29,312 nt of DNA, from assembly GCA_964407825.1 (NCBI GenBank), contig CAYOXD010000027.1, positions 1 to 29,312 on the forward strand, read 5' to 3'. Shown one piece after another: positions 1 through 7,577 of the stretch. Under the pieces are notes generated by a model. The model did not search any database, was not told the origin of the DNA, and saw nothing but the letters and a program-made list of their open reading frames with translations. The position numbers and the translations under genes were made by a program. The stretch's first letter is position 1. Every line of letters begins with the position of its first letter. This stretch comes from CAYOXD01 sp964407825 (GTDB lineage Bacteria; Desulfobacterota; Desulfobacteria; Desulfobacterales; JAFDDL01).

Positions 1-55
1 AAAGACAAATTCAATAAATCGTCTTTTTTGACGTGAAAATACAAAAAAACCTTTT

Positions 56-99
56 ATCTCGTCAGTTATTACGATATATACCTTTATAATAAAAGGGGG
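56..99 (+). promoter_or_regulatory. hipBA promoter, possible HipB operator and RBS
   Basis: A perfect TATAAT -10 hexamer lies at 85-90, 12 bases before the hipB ATG. A purine-rich ribosome site (AGGGGG, 94-99) follows. No good -35 box precedes it. Just upstream is an inverted repeat TCGT-N8-ACGA (59-74), extended by further matching A/T bases on each side. Its 8-nt spacer resembles the TATCC-N8-GGATA layout of E. coli HipB operators, so autorepression is inferred. The whole stretch 1-100 is much more AT-rich than the rest of the window. Confidence 0.5.
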
Positions 100-102
100 C
101 CG

Positions 103-450
103 ATGAAGATTGAAGGATTATTGACGGACGAGGCGATTCTGGCGGAGCTGGGCGGGCGCTTGGCCCAGCGTCGGCTGGAACTTCAGCTGACGCAAGAGAT
201 GCTGTCGGAACAGGCGGGCGTATCGAAGCGGACGGTAGAGCGTATCGAGGCCGGGGCTACGGCGCATACGTTGACGTTGATCCGGATTCTGCGGGTATTG
301 GAACTGTTGGATCGGCTGGAAACACTGGTGCCCGAAGCCGGACCGCGTCCGATGGACCTGGTCAAATTGAAAGGCAAGGCGCGGAAGCGGGCCAGTGGTA
401 AGCGGAAGTCCACGGATCAAGGACCGTGGCATTGGGGTGACGAAACGTGA
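103..450 (+). CDS. hipB: HipB-like XRE-family antitoxin and repressor
   Basis: This is a 115-residue protein with a lambda-repressor/XRE helix-turn-helix at about residues 17-65 (AQRRLELQLTQEMLSEQAGV, then SKRTVERIEAG). The C-terminal tail is basic (GKARKRASGKRK) and ends in PWHWGDE, a tail type seen in HipB partners of HipA kinases. The start is an ATG behind AGGGGG. The stop overlaps the next gene's GTG start (GTGA at 447-450), so the two are translationally coupled. By family knowledge it binds and neutralises HipA and represses its own operon. The identification rests on the HTH plus the adjacent intact hipA. Confidence 0.85.
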   Translation: MKIEGLLTDEAILAELGGRLAQRRLELQLTQEMLSEQAGVSKRTVERIEAGATAHTLTLIRILRVLELLDRLETLVPEAGPRPMDLVKLKGKARKRASGKRKSTDQGPWHWGDET

Positions 451-1754
451 CCACGACGGCAAAGGTAAACCTGTGGGGACGCACGATCGGCGCGGTGTCG
501 TTGGAAGACGGGGTCGCGGCCGCGACGTTCGAATATGCCCCGGCGTTCATCAAAAGTGGTATCGAGGTGGCCCCGTTGATGATGCCGCTATCCAGCCGAC
601 TCTACTCCTTCCCATCGCTGCGGCCGGAAACCTTCCACGGTCTTCCGGGGTTTTTGGCGGATTCTTTGCCGGATCGGTTCGGAAATGCGTTGATCGATGC
701 CTGGCTTGCCCGGTCCGGACGCATGCCGGAATCATTCAATTCGGTGGAGCGCCTCTGTTATACTGGGACGCGCGGCATGGGTGCGTTGGAGTATGCGCCG
801 GCAACCCGATTGGCTGCACGCGGCCCCTCCCGTATCGAAATCGACAAGCTGGTAGCGCTGGCTTCGAAGGTGTTGACCCATCGCGCCAACCTGCAGGGCT
901 GGCTTCACGAGGAGGGGGAGAATACGGCTCTGCAGGATATTCTGAGGGTCGGTACTTCCGCGGGCGGGGCGCGAGCCAAGGCGGTGATCGCCTGGAATCC
1001 GAAAACGAACGAAGTCCGGTCAGCTCAGGTGAAGGCAGGTAGCGGGTTTGAATACTGGCTGATGAAGTTCGACGGGGTCAGCGGTAACAGGGATAAGGAG
1101 TTGGAGGACCCCAAGGGATACGGTGCAATCGAGTATGCCTATTACAGGATGGCGGTAGACGCGGGAATCACCATGGGACCTTGCCGACTGTTCGAAGAGA
1201 ACGGGCGCCGTCATTTCATGACGAAGCGGTTCGACCGGTTGGACGGCGGAGGCAAGCTGCACATGCAGTCGCTTTGCGGCATGGCGCATTATGATTTCAA
1301 CCAAGCGGGGGCATACGGCTACGAGCAGGCGTTGCAAGTCATCCGCCGGCTGGGACTGCCGATGGCTGCCATCGAGGAACAGTTCCGACGGATGGTATTC
1401 AATATAGTGGCCCGTAACCAGGATGATCACGTTAAAAACATTGCCTTTCTGATGGACCGGTCGGGAAACTGGTCGCTCTCACCAGCGTTCGACATGACCT
1501 ACAGCTATCAACCAAGCGGGAAATGGACATCGAGTCATCAAATGACGATGAATGGCAAACGCAGTGGGTTTACTCTGGAGGATTTCAGAGCGTGCGCAAA
1601 CAGCGCCTCGATGAAGCGCGGACGCGCGGAGACGATCCTTGATGAAGTGAGGGGGGTTGTCGCGCGATGGCGGGACTATGCGGATGAATCACGCGTAAAC
1701 CCGGAGCAGCGGGACAAGATACAATCTACCCTGAGATTGGAGCCCTTTAACTGA
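447..1754 (+). CDS. hipA: HipA-family serine/threonine kinase toxin
   Basis: The protein has 435 residues, close to the 440 of E. coli HipA. It begins with the HipA N-terminal subdomain (NLWGRTIGAVSLEDG; FLADSLPDRFGNALIDAWL). The kinase core follows: a glycine-rich loop GTSAGGARAK (169-178), MTKRFDR (258-264), the catalytic-loop motif NQDDHVKN (324-331; D326 would be the catalytic Asp) and FDM (348-350) in place of DFG. All motifs are present, so the kinase looks intact. HipA of E. coli phosphorylates glutamyl-tRNA synthetase and causes growth arrest; the target here is unknown. S171 in the loop is where E. coli HipA is autophosphorylated. GTG is chosen as start because it overlaps the hipB stop. 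Confidence 0.92.
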   Translation: MTTTAKVNLWGRTIGAVSLEDGVAAATFEYAPAFIKSGIEVAPLMMPLSSRLYSFPSLRPETFHGLPGFLADSLPDRFGNALIDAWLARSGRMPESFNSVERLCYTGTRGMGALEYAPATRLAARGPSRIEIDKLVALASKVLTHRANLQGWLHEEGENTALQDILRVGTSAGGARAKAVIAWNPKTNEVRSAQVKAGSGFEYWLMKFDGVSGNRDKELEDPKGYGAIEYAYYRMAVDAGITMGPCRLFEENGRRHFMTKRFDRLDGGGKLHMQSLCGMAHYDFNQAGAYGYEQALQVIRRLGLPMAAIEEQFRRMVFNIVARNQDDHVKNIAFLMDRSGNWSLSPAFDMTYSYQPSGKWTSSHQMTMNGKRSGFTLEDFRACANSASMKRGRAETILDEVRGVVARWRDYADESRVNPEQRDKIQSTLRLEPFN

Positions 1755-1922
1755 AACCCGTCGCTTTAACCGACCTCACAACCACCATGGCCAGCTCTTC
1801 CAATACCGATAGAAATCTATTTTATGTCAGGTTGATGCGGCTTTAATCGTTGTCGATGTCGATGACACCGGCGGCATTGAAGAGATATCCGTATAGGCTG
1901 GGTTCTCAGGAAGACTGAGGGG

Positions 1923-2426
1923 TCAACCGGCCTTTTCGCCATTTGTCAGCATGCTCTCCAGGGGAAGGGCCACGAGGCCGGTGCGGGCCAGCTCCTTGAT
2001 CCGGTATCCCTCGATGGCCCGGATCACCGTGTTGATCTTCAGGGCGTTTCCCGACAGTTCGATGGTCATGGTCTTCTCGGCGATGTCCACCACCGTGGCA
2101 CCGAAGGTGTTGGTCAGCGCAATTACATCGGCCCGCTCCTCCATGGGCACGAAGATGGTCAGCAGCAGCAGCTCCCGGGTGATGGACCCCTCGTAGGTGA
2201 GTTCCCTGACATCGATGACATCGATCAGCTTCCGGATCTGCTTGGAAATCTGGTCCACCACCGCCTCGTCCTCCCCCACCACGATGGTGATCCGGGTGAT
2301 GTGCGGGTCCTGGGTTTCCCCCGCGGCGAGGCTCTTGATATTGTATCCGCGGCGGGTGAAAAGACCCGCCACGTGGGACAGGACACCGGGATGGTTTCGC
2401 ACCAGGACGGAAAGGATTCGAGTCAT
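1923..2426 (-). CDS. ilvN: Acetolactate synthase small (regulatory) subunit
   Basis: The protein has 167 residues. An N-terminal ACT domain (about 2-76; ILSVLVRNHPGVLSHVAGLF, RRGYNIKSLA) is followed by the ALS small-subunit C-terminal domain (about 84-160; TRELLLLTIFVP, FGATVVDIAEKTMTIELSG). This is the usual length and layout of IlvN/IlvH. By family knowledge it binds the catalytic subunit, raises its activity and confers valine feedback inhibition, the first common step of branched-chain amino acid synthesis. It starts 7 bases after the ilvB stop, so the two form an operon. Five-base arms CTCAG/CTGAG just beyond the stop (1905-1919) could form a weak hairpin, but no T-run follows. Confidence 0.95.
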   Translation of the reverse strand: MTRILSVLVRNHPGVLSHVAGLFTRRGYNIKSLAAGETQDPHITRITIVVGEDEAVVDQISKQIRKLIDVIDVRELTYEGSITRELLLLTIFVPMEERADVIALTNTFGATVVDIAEKTMTIELSGNALKINTVIRAIEGYRIKELARTGLVALPLESMLTNGEKAG

Positions 2427-2433
2427 GGGGTAT

Positions 2434-4110
2434 CTATTCTCCGATGAATTGGGTTTGTCCGCCGCCGGGCGGGATCATGGGGATGACGTTTTCCTCCTGG
2501 ACCACACGGAAATCGATGAGCATCGGCCCGTCGCTTTTCAGGGCCCGGTCGATGGCCTTTTTCACCTGTGCCGGTTCGGTGACCCGCAGGGAGGGGATGT
2601 CGTAGCCCTCGGCCACCTTGCAAAAGTCCGGGTTGTAGTCGAAGCAGGTGAAGGAGTACCGGGAGTTCTGGAAGATCTGCTGCCACTGGCGGACCATGCC
2701 CAGGCAGCTGTTGTTGAGGATGAAGATCTTGACCGGCAGGTTGTACATGCGGACCGTGGCCAGCTCCTGGATGCACATCTGGAAGCTTCCGTCCCCGCAC
2801 AGGGCCACCACGGGCAGCTCCGTTCGGCCCACGCTGGCGCCGATGGCCGCGGGGAAGCCAAACCCCATGGTGCCGGAACCCCCGGAGGTGATGAAGCGCC
2901 GCGGTGAGGTGGCGAGGTAGTAAAGGGCCGCCCACATCTGGTGCTGGCCCACATCGGTGGTGACGATGAGTTCCCCCTGGGTCATCTCGCTCAGGGTCTG
3001 GATGATGAACTGGGGCTTGAGGGCGCCGTCATCCCTGAAGGAGAGGGGGTGCTCCTTTTTGAGCCGCGCCAGGTGAGCCAGCCATCGTTTTCGGATCGGG
3101 ACCTGCACCTTCTCGTTCAGAGCCGTCAGCACCGACCTGATGTCCGCCACCACCGGGATGTCGACGGCCACTCGCTTGCCGATTTCCGCGGCGTCGATGT
3201 CGATGTGGACAATCTTCGCAAGAGGCGCGAATTCCTTTATATTCCCCGCCACCCGGTCATCGAAGCGGACGCCCATGGCAAGGATGAGGTCCGATTCGTG
3301 GATGGCAAAATTGGCGTACTTGGTGCCGTGCATGCCCAGCATCCCCAGGGAGAGGGAATCGCGTTCCGAGTAGATGCCTTTTCCCATGAGGGTGGTGGTG
3401 ACCGGAATGCGGGTGAGCTCGGAAAACCGGCTGAGCTCGGCGCTGGCCCCTGAGCAGACCACGCCGCCGCCCGCGTAGATGACCGGGCGCCGCGCCTGTT
3501 TCAGCGCTTCGATGATGGCCTCGACCTGGCCGGCGCTGGCCCTGGGCGCGGCGTCCCTGTCCCCCGGCAGACGGACCGGTCCCAGTTTCTTGATGCGTGT
3601 CCTGGCCAGCTGGATGTCCTTTGGGAAATCGATAAGCACGGGCCCCGGCCGGCCGGTGCCAGCGATATAAAAGGCCTCCTTGATGGTCTCCTGGAGCTTC
3701 TCCACGTCCTTTACCAGATAATTGTACTTGGTGACCGGGATGGAGATGCCGTAGATGTCAGCCTCCTGGAAGCTGTCGCTGCCGATCATGGGAACCGGCA
3801 CCTGGCCGGTGATGGCCACCATGGGCACCGAGTCCATATAGGCGGTGGAAAGGCCCGTGACGAGGTTGGTGGCGCCGGGGCCCGAGGTGGCAAGGCACAC
3901 CCCCACCCGTCCGGTGGCCCGGGCATAGCCGTCCGCCGCATGGGCCGCCCCCTGCTCGTGTCGGGCCAGAATGTGCTTCAGGGGTGCATCGTATAGAACA
4001 TCGTAGGTGGGGATGATGGCGCCGCCCGGATATCCGAAGATATGCGCCGTGCCTTCATCGATCAACGCCTGAATGAGTATTTCGGCCCCTGTTTTCATGG
4101 CGGATGTCAT
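2434..4110 (-). CDS. ilvB: Acetolactate synthase large (catalytic) subunit
   Basis: This 558-residue TPP-dependent enzyme condenses two pyruvates to 2-acetolactate, or pyruvate with 2-oxobutyrate to acetohydroxybutyrate. Visible motifs are GAEILIQALIDEG at the N-terminus, ARHEQGAAHAADGYARATG with the conserved TPP-activating Glu, GPGATNLVTG, the FAD-domain stretch LGMLGMHGTKYAN, and the TPP/Mg motif CGDGSFQM...LNNSCLGMVRQWQ near the C-terminus. The reading frame stays open back to an ATG at 4167. The ATG at 4110 is preferred because GGAGA sits 6 bases upstream and the extra residues are not part of the family. It is co-transcribed with ilvN. No leader peptide or attenuator was recognised upstream. 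Confidence 0.95.
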   Translation of the reverse strand: MTSAMKTGAEILIQALIDEGTAHIFGYPGGAIIPTYDVLYDAPLKHILARHEQGAAHAADGYARATGRVGVCLATSGPGATNLVTGLSTAYMDSVPMVAITGQVPVPMIGSDSFQEADIYGISIPVTKYNYLVKDVEKLQETIKEAFYIAGTGRPGPVLIDFPKDIQLARTRIKKLGPVRLPGDRDAAPRASAGQVEAIIEALKQARRPVIYAGGGVVCSGASAELSRFSELTRIPVTTTLMGKGIYSERDSLSLGMLGMHGTKYANFAIHESDLILAMGVRFDDRVAGNIKEFAPLAKIVHIDIDAAEIGKRVAVDIPVVADIRSVLTALNEKVQVPIRKRWLAHLARLKKEHPLSFRDDGALKPQFIIQTLSEMTQGELIVTTDVGQHQMWAALYYLATSPRRFITSGGSGTMGFGFPAAIGASVGRTELPVVALCGDGSFQMCIQELATVRMYNLPVKIFILNNSCLGMVRQWQQIFQNSRYSFTCFDYNPDFCKVAEGYDIPSLRVTEPAQVKKAIDRALKSDGPMLIDFRVVQEENVIPMIPPGGGQTQFIGE

Positions 4111-4232
4111 CTCGCTGTCTCCGATGATGGGTATGGCATGGTGATAAACGGTATCTGCTATAATCAACGATAAATAGGATTTTTACCAGACTTGCCCTTT
4201 GGTATCAAGCGCTCAGCCCCCCTTTTTCGCCC

Positions 4233-4570
4233 TTGTCCTTGTCCTTCTCGTTGTCNNNNNNNNNNNNNNNNNNNNNNNNNNNNNNNNNNNNNNNNNNNNN
4301 NNNNNNNNNNNNNNNNNNNNNNNNNNNNNNNNNNNNNNNNNNNNNNNNNNNNNNNTTGTCCTTGTCCTTCTCGTTGTCGTTGTCGTTGTCGTAATCGTAG
4401 TCGTCTTTTTGGGATATGCCATTCTTGCCAGGATCGATTCCAATACGAACCGTAGATCGAAAGCCGATGGAAAAAGGGCACTTTCCGAATTCCGACTGCC
4501 TTTCGATTACGACAACGACAACGACAACGACAACGATTAAGACAAAGACAAAGACAAAGACAAAGACAAA
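4233..4570. repeat. Hexamer tandem arrays forming a large inverted repeat
   Basis: This stretch, within 595 bases without a gene (4111-4705), holds simple hexamer arrays. On the left are GTCCTT then GTCGTT units (4233-4255 and 4356-4400). On the right are ACGACA then AAGACA units (4508-4570). A 27-bp perfect inverted repeat, (TCGTTG)3-TCGTAATCG at 4371-4397 and its complement at 4504-4530, encloses 106 bp. A 16-bp direct repeat (ATCGAAAGCCGATGGA) occurs at 4456-4471 and 4583-4598. Frames through it encode only DN/DK or VV/RT runs and no recognisable protein. Similar Asp-Asn-rich tails occur in some deltaproteobacterial four-helix-bundle proteins, so this could be a relic of such a locus; that is speculative. 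Confidence 0.85.
4256..4355. other. Assembly gap of 100 N
   Basis: Exactly 100 N characters, the conventional placeholder for a gap of unknown size. The 23 bases before the gap (4233-4255) are identical to the 23 bases after it (4356-4378). The contigs therefore end inside a tandem repeat, and the true array length is unknown. Confidence 0.98.
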
Positions 4571-4618
4571 GAAAAAGGCCGAATCGAAAGCCGATGGACT
4601 GGAGATGATCCCCAGCAT

Positions 4619-4666
4619 CCGCTATGATAGCGGAAGGGTTAACCTCGGCCCCTAAATGGGGCTTTT
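4619..4666 (+). terminator. Perfect palindrome followed by a short terminator-like hairpin
   Basis: CCGCTAT-G-ATAGCGG (4619-4633) is a perfect 7-bp dyad. Fifteen bases later GCCCC-TAAAT-GGGGC runs into TTTT (4648-4666), a minimal intrinsic-terminator shape. Both lie in the leader of the DUF1848 gene, 40-90 bases before its ATG. They could close transcription coming out of the repeat region, or act as operator and attenuator for the downstream gene. The 5-bp stem is short, so the terminator role is uncertain. Confidence 0.4.
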
Positions 4667-4705
4667 CCGGATAGAGGATATGAATACGGATCGGAGGATA
4701 GGCGG

Positions 4706-5602
4706 ATGATTATCAGCGCCAGCCGTCGTACCGACATTCCCGCCTTTTACACCCCCTGGTTCATGAATCGGGTTCGTGCGGGGTACTGCACCGTGCCGAA
4801 CCCCTTCAACCGGGCTCAGGTTTCCCGGGTCTCCTTGGAACCCGCCGATGTTTCGGTGATCGTCTTTTGGACCCGCCACGGCCGGCCGCTTTTGAGGCAC
4901 CTAAAGGAGCTGGACGATCGGGGGTTCCGGTATTTTTTCCTCTACACGCTGATGGAAAATCCCCGATGGCTCGATCCCAAAAGGCCTTCTCTTGCCGCGG
5001 CCGTTGAGACCTTCCTGCGTCTTTCCGCCCATGTGGGTCCTGAACGCATGATCTGGCGCTACGACCCCATCGTGCCGGGCACCGAGACCAGCGTGGCCTT
5101 CCACCTGGAGACCTTCCGCAGGATCGCGGGCCGGCTGCGGGGGGCCACCCGGCGGTCCATTATCAGTATCGTGGACATCTACCGGAAAAACAGGGGCCGG
5201 ATGGCGTCCCTTCCGGGGATGGGTCCGGCCTGCGCCGGTTTTTCCCGGCCGGATCGAGAGGCGCTGCTGGCAGGCCTTTCGGCCATCGCCCGGGAGGAGG
5301 GGCTCCTCTTGACGAGTTGCGCCGAAGAGGCCGAGGTGGCGGCTTCGGGCATCGCACCGGGGAAGTGCATCGATTCCGATTACATCACCGGAACTTTCGG
5401 CGTCAAAACCGCCGCCCAAAAGGACCCTTCGCAGCGCAGGGCTTGCGGATGCGTCGTCAGCAGGGACATCGGATGCTACGATACCTGTCTTTTCGGATGC
5501 GCTTACTGCTATGCGACCTCCAGCTTCAAGACGGCGGCGAAGAACCATGCGGCCCACCGTCCGGATTCCCCCTCGTTGCTGGGGTGGCGCGAGTTTGCCT
5601 GA
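4706..5602 (+). CDS. DUF1848 family protein, radical-SAM-like
   Basis: The 298-residue protein opens with the DUF1848 signature MIISASRRTDIPAFY and continues with NPFN (32-35), VFWTRHG (53-59) and IWRYDPI (116-122). The C-terminal region is cysteine-rich: CGC (247-249), SRDIGCYDT (252-260), and C261-x3-C265-x2-C268 followed by YA. That spacing is the radical SAM [4Fe-4S] signature, here at the C-terminus instead of the N-terminus. The function of the family is unknown; an Fe-S enzyme is inferred. The start is an ATG with GGAGGA 7 bases upstream. It stands alone on the plus strand, and no neighbour points to a substrate. Confidence 0.85.
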   Translation: MIISASRRTDIPAFYTPWFMNRVRAGYCTVPNPFNRAQVSRVSLEPADVSVIVFWTRHGRPLLRHLKELDDRGFRYFFLYTLMENPRWLDPKRPSLAAAVETFLRLSAHVGPERMIWRYDPIVPGTETSVAFHLETFRRIAGRLRGATRRSIISIVDIYRKNRGRMASLPGMGPACAGFSRPDREALLAGLSAIAREEGLLLTSCAEEAEVAASGIAPGKCIDSDYITGTFGVKTAAQKDPSQRRACGCVVSRDIGCYDTCLFGCAYCYATSSFKTAAKNHAAHRPDSPSLLGWREFA

Positions 5603-5776
5603 TCCGCGGCCCCTGGGCACCCCCCTATAACGCTTAACCCATCAGTTTCCCATTACATTTTTTTGACTTCTTGACTTCCGGTTCACCTGTCCGTTACTCT
5701 TAGGAAAGAAGGGCAGTTATCGCTCATCCTTCCGAGAGAAGCCGGACAGATCGTCACCCGGTTGAAAGGAGGCATC

Positions 5777-6436
5777 ATGAGAACGGTTCAGAAAATCGTT
5801 GAGGAACAGGTGCGCCGGTGGCAGGATTTGATGAAGGAGAAACAAGAGTCCCCCCAGGGGGTCAGCGTTATCACGATTTCCCGGGAACCGGGCAGCGGGG
5901 GCCGTGTCCTGGCCACCCGGCTGGCCGAGGAAATGGGCATCGATATTTTTCATCAGGAAGTGATTCACCAGATGGCCGAGAGCGCCAACGTCAACGCCAG
6001 GTTCCTCGAAACCCTGGATGAAAAGGGCATTAACCTGCTGGAGGAGAGCATTTCCGCCGTCGTGGAGGAGCATCACCTCTGGCCCGATGAGTACCTCAAG
6101 CACCTGATGAAGATCATCGGCGTTATCGGTGAGCATGGCCGGGCGGTGATCGTGGGCAGGGGCGCGAATTTCGTTCTCGGCCCGGAACGTTGCCTCCGGG
6201 TGCGGGTGGTGGCGCCGGCGACCCTTCGAAGGAAGCGGGTGCGAAAGGCCTTCGACCTCTCCAGTGAGGAGTGCCGGCGGCGGCTGCTTCGAACCGAATC
6301 CAATCGCAGGGCCTTTGTCCGAAAGTACTTCAATGCGGATATCGCCGATCCCCTGAACTACGACCTCATCATCAACACCGCCGAGCTCACCATGGAAAAG
6401 GCGGTGGCCATCATCCGGGGGGCCCTGGGGCCCTGA
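5777..6436 (+). CDS. Cytidylate kinase-like family protein
   Basis: The protein has 219 residues and contains the cytidylate-kinase-like signature ISREPGSGG followed by RVLATRLAEEMGIDIFHQEV (P-loop region near the N-terminus). GRAVIVGRGANFVL (middle) and the LID-like segment RKRVRKAFDLSSEEC...RRAFVRKYFNADIADPLNYDLIINT follow. The P-loop lacks the usual GK[ST], as is typical for this family, so true CMP kinase activity is not assured and the substrate is unknown. The ATG at 5777 is preferred over an upstream in-frame TTG because AAAGGAGG lies immediately before it (5765-5772). It ends 12 bases from the convergent mutY. Two TTGACTT copies at about 5660-5680 might supply a -35 box, but no good -10 follows. 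Confidence 0.85.
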   Translation: MRTVQKIVEEQVRRWQDLMKEKQESPQGVSVITISREPGSGGRVLATRLAEEMGIDIFHQEVIHQMAESANVNARFLETLDEKGINLLEESISAVVEEHHLWPDEYLKHLMKIIGVIGEHGRAVIVGRGANFVLGPERCLRVRVVAPATLRRKRVRKAFDLSSEECRRRLLRTESNRRAFVRKYFNADIADPLNYDLIINTAELTMEKAVAIIRGALGP

Positions 6437-6448
6437 AGGCAGCCGGGT

Positions 6449-7567
6449 TCAGCCGGCGTGGGGGGCGGGTTCCAGCGAGGCTTTGAGACGGGCCAGGAAT
6501 TTGTGATTGGCCTTGGGGAAGGGGTAGCGATCGATCTCCTCGAGGCGGATCCACCGCGAGGCCACCGGTCCCCGGAGCCGGATCCGGCCGCCGGCCACCC
6601 TGCAGATGAAGACGTCCATTTCGATCTTGAAGTGGGTGTAGGCGTGGCGGACGCGGGTCAGGGCCTCCACCACCTCCACCCGGAGGCCGGTCTCCTCCCG
6701 GATCTCCCGCGCGCAGGCGGTTGCCGCGTCCTCACCGGGTTTCAGTTTCCCCCCTGGAAATTCCCATAACCCGCCCAGCAGGCCCTCGGGCGCGCGCTGG
6801 GTGATGAGCACCCGTCCGTTTTTCCAGACCACGCCCACTGCCACCGGGTGGGTGGGCACCTTTTTCGTGCTGTTCCGCAAGGGGTAGCGGCTCACGAGGT
6901 CTCTTTCCCGGGCGAGGCAGTGGTTCGCCAGCGGGCAGGCGGGGCAATCCGGTGATTCGGGACGGCATACCAGCGCCCCCAGCTCCATAAGGGCCTGATT
7001 GTAAAGTTCGGGGCAGTCCCGCGCCAGTAAACGTTCCGCCAGGCCGGAAAAGTGCCTGTGGGCCGCCGGGGCATTGACCGGCACATCGAGGCAGGCGAGC
7101 CGCGAAAGGACCCGCTTGACATTGCCGTCCACCACCGCATGGGGCTGGTGAAAGGCGATGCTCTGGACCGCGGCGGCGATATAGTCGCCCACGCCGGGAA
7201 GGCTCCGGAAAACCGCGATCCGGTCCGGGACCTTTCCACCGTGGTCGCGGCAGACGATTTGAGCCGCCCGGTGCAGGTTTCTGGCCCGGGCGTAATACCC
7301 CAGCCCCTCCCAGCACTTCAGCACCGCCTGCTGGTCGGCCGCGGCAAGGGTTTTAATGTTCGGGAAGCGTTGAATAAAATTCCGGTAATAGTCGATGACG
7401 GTGGCCACCTGGGTCTGCTGGAGCATCACCTCCGAGACCCAGATGCGGTAGGGATCCTCCGTCTGGCGCCACGGCAGCTTGCGGCGGTGCCGGCGGTACC
7501 AGGCGATGAGCTCCTGCCCGATGGCGGCGATGCGCTCCGGGGTGAAATGGGACGCTTCTTCCGTCAT
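6449..7567 (-). CDS. mutY: Adenine DNA glycosylase with an intact Nudix box
   Basis: This 372-residue enzyme would excise adenine mispaired with 8-oxoguanine. E46 (WVSEVMLQQTQ) and D147 (VVDGNVKR) lie 101 residues apart, like the catalytic E37 and D138 of E. coli MutY. LPGVGDYIA (123-131) is the helix-hairpin-helix. C201-x6-C208-x2-C211-x5-C217 is the [4Fe-4S] cluster. The C-terminal domain carries a complete Nudix box: G273-x5-E279-x7-R287-E-I-R-E-E-T-G-L295. In many MutY proteins this domain is degenerate and only recognises 8-oxoG. Here it may also hydrolyse 8-oxo-dGTP, which is an inference. ATG 7567 fits the family N-terminus and lies 10 bases after the acyl-CoA dehydrogenase stop, so co-transcription is likely. 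Confidence 0.95.
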   Translation of the reverse strand: MTEEASHFTPERIAAIGQELIAWYRRHRRKLPWRQTEDPYRIWVSEVMLQQTQVATVIDYYRNFIQRFPNIKTLAAADQQAVLKCWEGLGYYARARNLHRAAQIVCRDHGGKVPDRIAVFRSLPGVGDYIAAAVQSIAFHQPHAVVDGNVKRVLSRLACLDVPVNAPAAHRHFSGLAERLLARDCPELYNQALMELGALVCRPESPDCPACPLANHCLARERDLVSRYPLRNSTKKVPTHPVAVGVVWKNGRVLITQRAPEGLLGGLWEFPGGKLKPGEDAATACAREIREETGLRVEVVEALTRVRHAYTHFKIEMDVFICRVAGGRIRLRGPVASRWIRLEEIDRYPFPKANHKFLARLKASLEPAPHAG

Positions 7568-7577
7568 CGAATCCGGG

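Noticed and set aside
1848..1905. Short minus-strand reading ending in NAAGVIDIDND and a stop
   Set aside because: Only about 20 codons are open before an upstream stop. It may be the relic of a gene end, but nothing supports it.
4356..4570. Possible CRISPR array
   Set aside because: The units are 6-bp simple repeats without spacers of constant length, and there are no cas genes.
4199..4618. Frames crossing the N gap that encode DN, TT or VV runs
   Set aside because: They are translations of hexamer arrays interrupted by unknown bases, with no unique protein sequence.
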